From the NCBI GenBank assembly GCA_903848645.1, contig CAINGU010000015.1:1-64000 (forward strand): 64,000 bases of DNA, read 5' to 3'. The stretch comes from an uncultured cyanobacterium. Its GTDB lineage: Bacteria; Cyanobacteriota; Cyanobacteriia; Cyanobacteriales; Nostocaceae. Numbering within the stretch: position 1 is the stretch's first letter; each line of letters opens with the position of its first letter. The position numbers and the translations under genes were made by a program. Under the pieces are notes generated by a model. That model saw nothing but the letters and a program-made list of their open reading frames with translations. It ran no database searches and had not been told where the DNA came from. Positions 62,660-64,000 of the stretch are shown here, piece after piece.

Positions 62660-63922
62660 TCACCGTTTGGCTAATTCTGGCGTTTTTCCCTTTAATCCAA
62701 TCATTAATTTCAGGGCAAATATTTTCACTATGGGAACTCGCTGCATAATCCACAAACCCAAACGGCGCACTATTACCACTGGTAAGAAGTTATTAGAAAA
62801 AACTCGGTCTAATAAATCGGTGAAACCTAAAATTGCCAGGTTTTCTTTTTTTCTCCAGCTTTCATATTGCTTGAGTATGGAAATATTACCAATATCTTGA
62901 CGATGTTTATGTGCTGTTTGGATGATTTCCGCTAAAGCTGCTGCGTCACGAATCCCCAAATTTAAACCTTGTCCTCCCACGGGATGACAGTTATGGGCGG
63001 CATCACCAATTAATGCTAATCTAGGCAGAACATAGCGATCGCTCTGCATTAACTGTACCTGAAAAATAAAGCGATCGCCTAACAATTCCAATTTACCCAT
63101 TTGTTGACCATAGCGTTTGGTTAGTTCCGCCAAAAATTCCTGATCATTCAACGCACATAAAGCTTTTGCTTCCTGATGGGGCGCTGTCCAAACAATGCGG
63201 CAACGGTTTCCTGGTAAAGGTAAAATCGCAAAGGGACCACTAGACCAAAACTTTTCGTAAGCGGTGTTATTGTGGGGGTTTTCTGGTTTTACAAAAGCCA
63301 CAATACATGATTGCCAATATTTCCAGCCTTTCGTTTTAATGCCCGCAGCTTGACGAATGGGAGATTTTGAACCATCGGCAGCTACTAACAATTTACTGCG
63401 AATTGTCCGATTCTCGTCGGCAATTTTAATATTAATAGTAACTATATCTCTCTCATTTTGCGTACTTACTACTTCCGCTGGACACAAAATAGTTACATTT
63501 GCACAACTTTGGACAAATTCCTGTAAGGGTGCTAACAGTGCATAATGTTCTGCAACATAACCTAACTCTGGTGTACCTAAATCAGCAGTCTGGAATTTTA
63601 CCACATCAGGATAATCAGCATCAGAGAGACGAACTTGGTTATATTTGGCGACATTGGGGAGAATTTTGTCCCATAAACCAATTCCTTGGAAAATTTGTGC
63701 AGAAAGCATATGCACCGCATAAGCCTGTCCTTTGGCTACTGCGGCTGATGCCACTCTAGCTTCAATGAGAAGAATATTTAAACCAGAATCTTTTAAAGCT
63801 GCGGCTAGGGTTAAACCGACAATTCCACCACCAACTATGACTAAATCATAATCATATCCCCAGTAGGTTTCTGTGGGGGTGTGGGGAGAAGAAAGGGTGG
63901 GCGTAAGCTGTGAGAGGGACAT
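62660..63922 (-). CDS. FAD-dependent hydroxylase, UbiH/Coq6 family
   Basis: The 420-residue protein is a class A flavoprotein monooxygenase: YDLVIVGGGIVGLTLAAALKDSG at about 25-47 (FAD, GxGxxG), AADGSKS near 186 (DG motif) and LIGDAAHNCHPVGGQGLNLGIRDAAALA near 300-327 (GD motif and the FAD-proximal His/Pro). Relatives hydroxylate quinone rings in ubiquinone or plastoquinone-type pathways. In cyanobacteria it might act on a plastoquinone-like or other aromatic substrate; not proven. Start ATG 63922. Two HIP1 sites lie inside. Confidence 0.87.
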   Translation of the reverse strand: MSLSQLTPTLSSPHTPTETYWGYDYDLVIVGGGIVGLTLAAALKDSGLNILLIEARVASAAVAKGQAYAVHMLSAQIFQGIGLWDKILPNVAKYNQVRLSDADYPDVVKFQTADLGTPELGYVAEHYALLAPLQEFVQSCANVTILCPAEVVSTQNERDIVTINIKIADENRTIRSKLLVAADGSKSPIRQAAGIKTKGWKYWQSCIVAFVKPENPHNNTAYEKFWSSGPFAILPLPGNRCRIVWTAPHQEAKALCALNDQEFLAELTKRYGQQMGKLELLGDRFIFQVQLMQSDRYVLPRLALIGDAAHNCHPVGGQGLNLGIRDAAALAEIIQTAHKHRQDIGNISILKQYESWRKKENLAILGFTDLLDRVFSNNFLPVVIVRRLGLWIMQRVPIVKIFALKLMIGLKGKTPELAKR

Positions 63923-64000
63923 TGTAAAGATAAATTACAGGGTTTTAACTATTATTGTGACGCGATTACGACTGATGAGCAAGGTAATAGCACAAAATAC

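Noticed and set aside
1-64000. tRNA or rRNA genes
   Set aside because: Intergenic regions were scanned by eye for cloverleaf and T-loop words; none was convincing. A covariance-model scan would be decisive.

Overview
The window is chromosomal DNA from a cyanobacterium, most likely a filamentous, heterocyst-forming type (order Nostocales). Four things point there. Photosynthesis-lineage genes are present: NdhS, Psb29/Thf1, and a ferrochelatase carrying a chlorophyll-binding tail. The palindrome GCGATCGC (HIP1) occurs about 19 times in 64 kb. Tandem heptamers of the STRR type lie between many genes. There are also families of small palindromic repeats. Base composition is AT-rich. Genus cannot be fixed from the sequence alone.

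Layout. Positions 1-31000 are mainly housekeeping genes with single-gene or two-gene transcription units: threonine synthase with a ThiS/MoaD/CysO-like sulfur carrier, tRNA-dihydrouridine synthase, an Orn/Lys/Arg decarboxylase-fold enzyme, ferrochelatase, adenylosuccinate lyase, a histidine kinase, NdhS, RodA, Mrp, HemF, a STAS protein, Psb29, an ExbB/ExbD pair, a 1070-residue glycoside-hydrolase-15-like protein and PEP carboxylase. Positions 31000-38400 hold small cyanobacterial proteins, a Uup-type ABC-F ATPase, two tandem 138-bp hairpin repeats, an HpsJ-like membrane protein beside a PEP-CTERM-like secreted protein, a Uma2 protein, an ATPase-less M41-like protease and a GIY-YIG protein. AlaS follows. 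Positions 41186-44025 carry an OLD-like ATPase with a TOPRIM-like DUF3226 partner (a candidate defence pair), a lone HicB-like antitoxin and a second Uma2 protein.

The most unusual block is 44105-54101, ten co-directional genes: a small protein, a coiled-coil protein, a PknG-like kinase with zinc ribbons and TPRs, a PP2C phosphatase with zinc ribbons, a ParA-type ATPase lacking the usual signature lysine, a small partner, a PD-(D/E)XK-like nuclease, a vWA protein with a complete MIDAS, an FHA protein with zinc ribbons and a four-helix membrane protein. Kinase, phosphatase, FHA reader and vWA scaffold together suggest a self-contained Ser/Thr phospho-signalling module, resembling the TerY-P triad logic (vWA, PP2C, kinase), here wrapped around a ParA/nuclease cassette. 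Its function is unknown and it is the best candidate for a new system in the window.

Positions 54121-64000 return to ordinary metabolism: D-cysteine desulfhydrase/ACC deaminase family, a PNPOx-like protein, a GNAT, an RNase HI with a C-terminal extension, an ABC exporter, a sterol desaturase/SDR fusion, a VOC protein, a possible CcmS carboxysome chaperone and an FAD-dependent hydroxylase. No rRNA, tRNA, CRISPR array, transposase or prophage was recognised.
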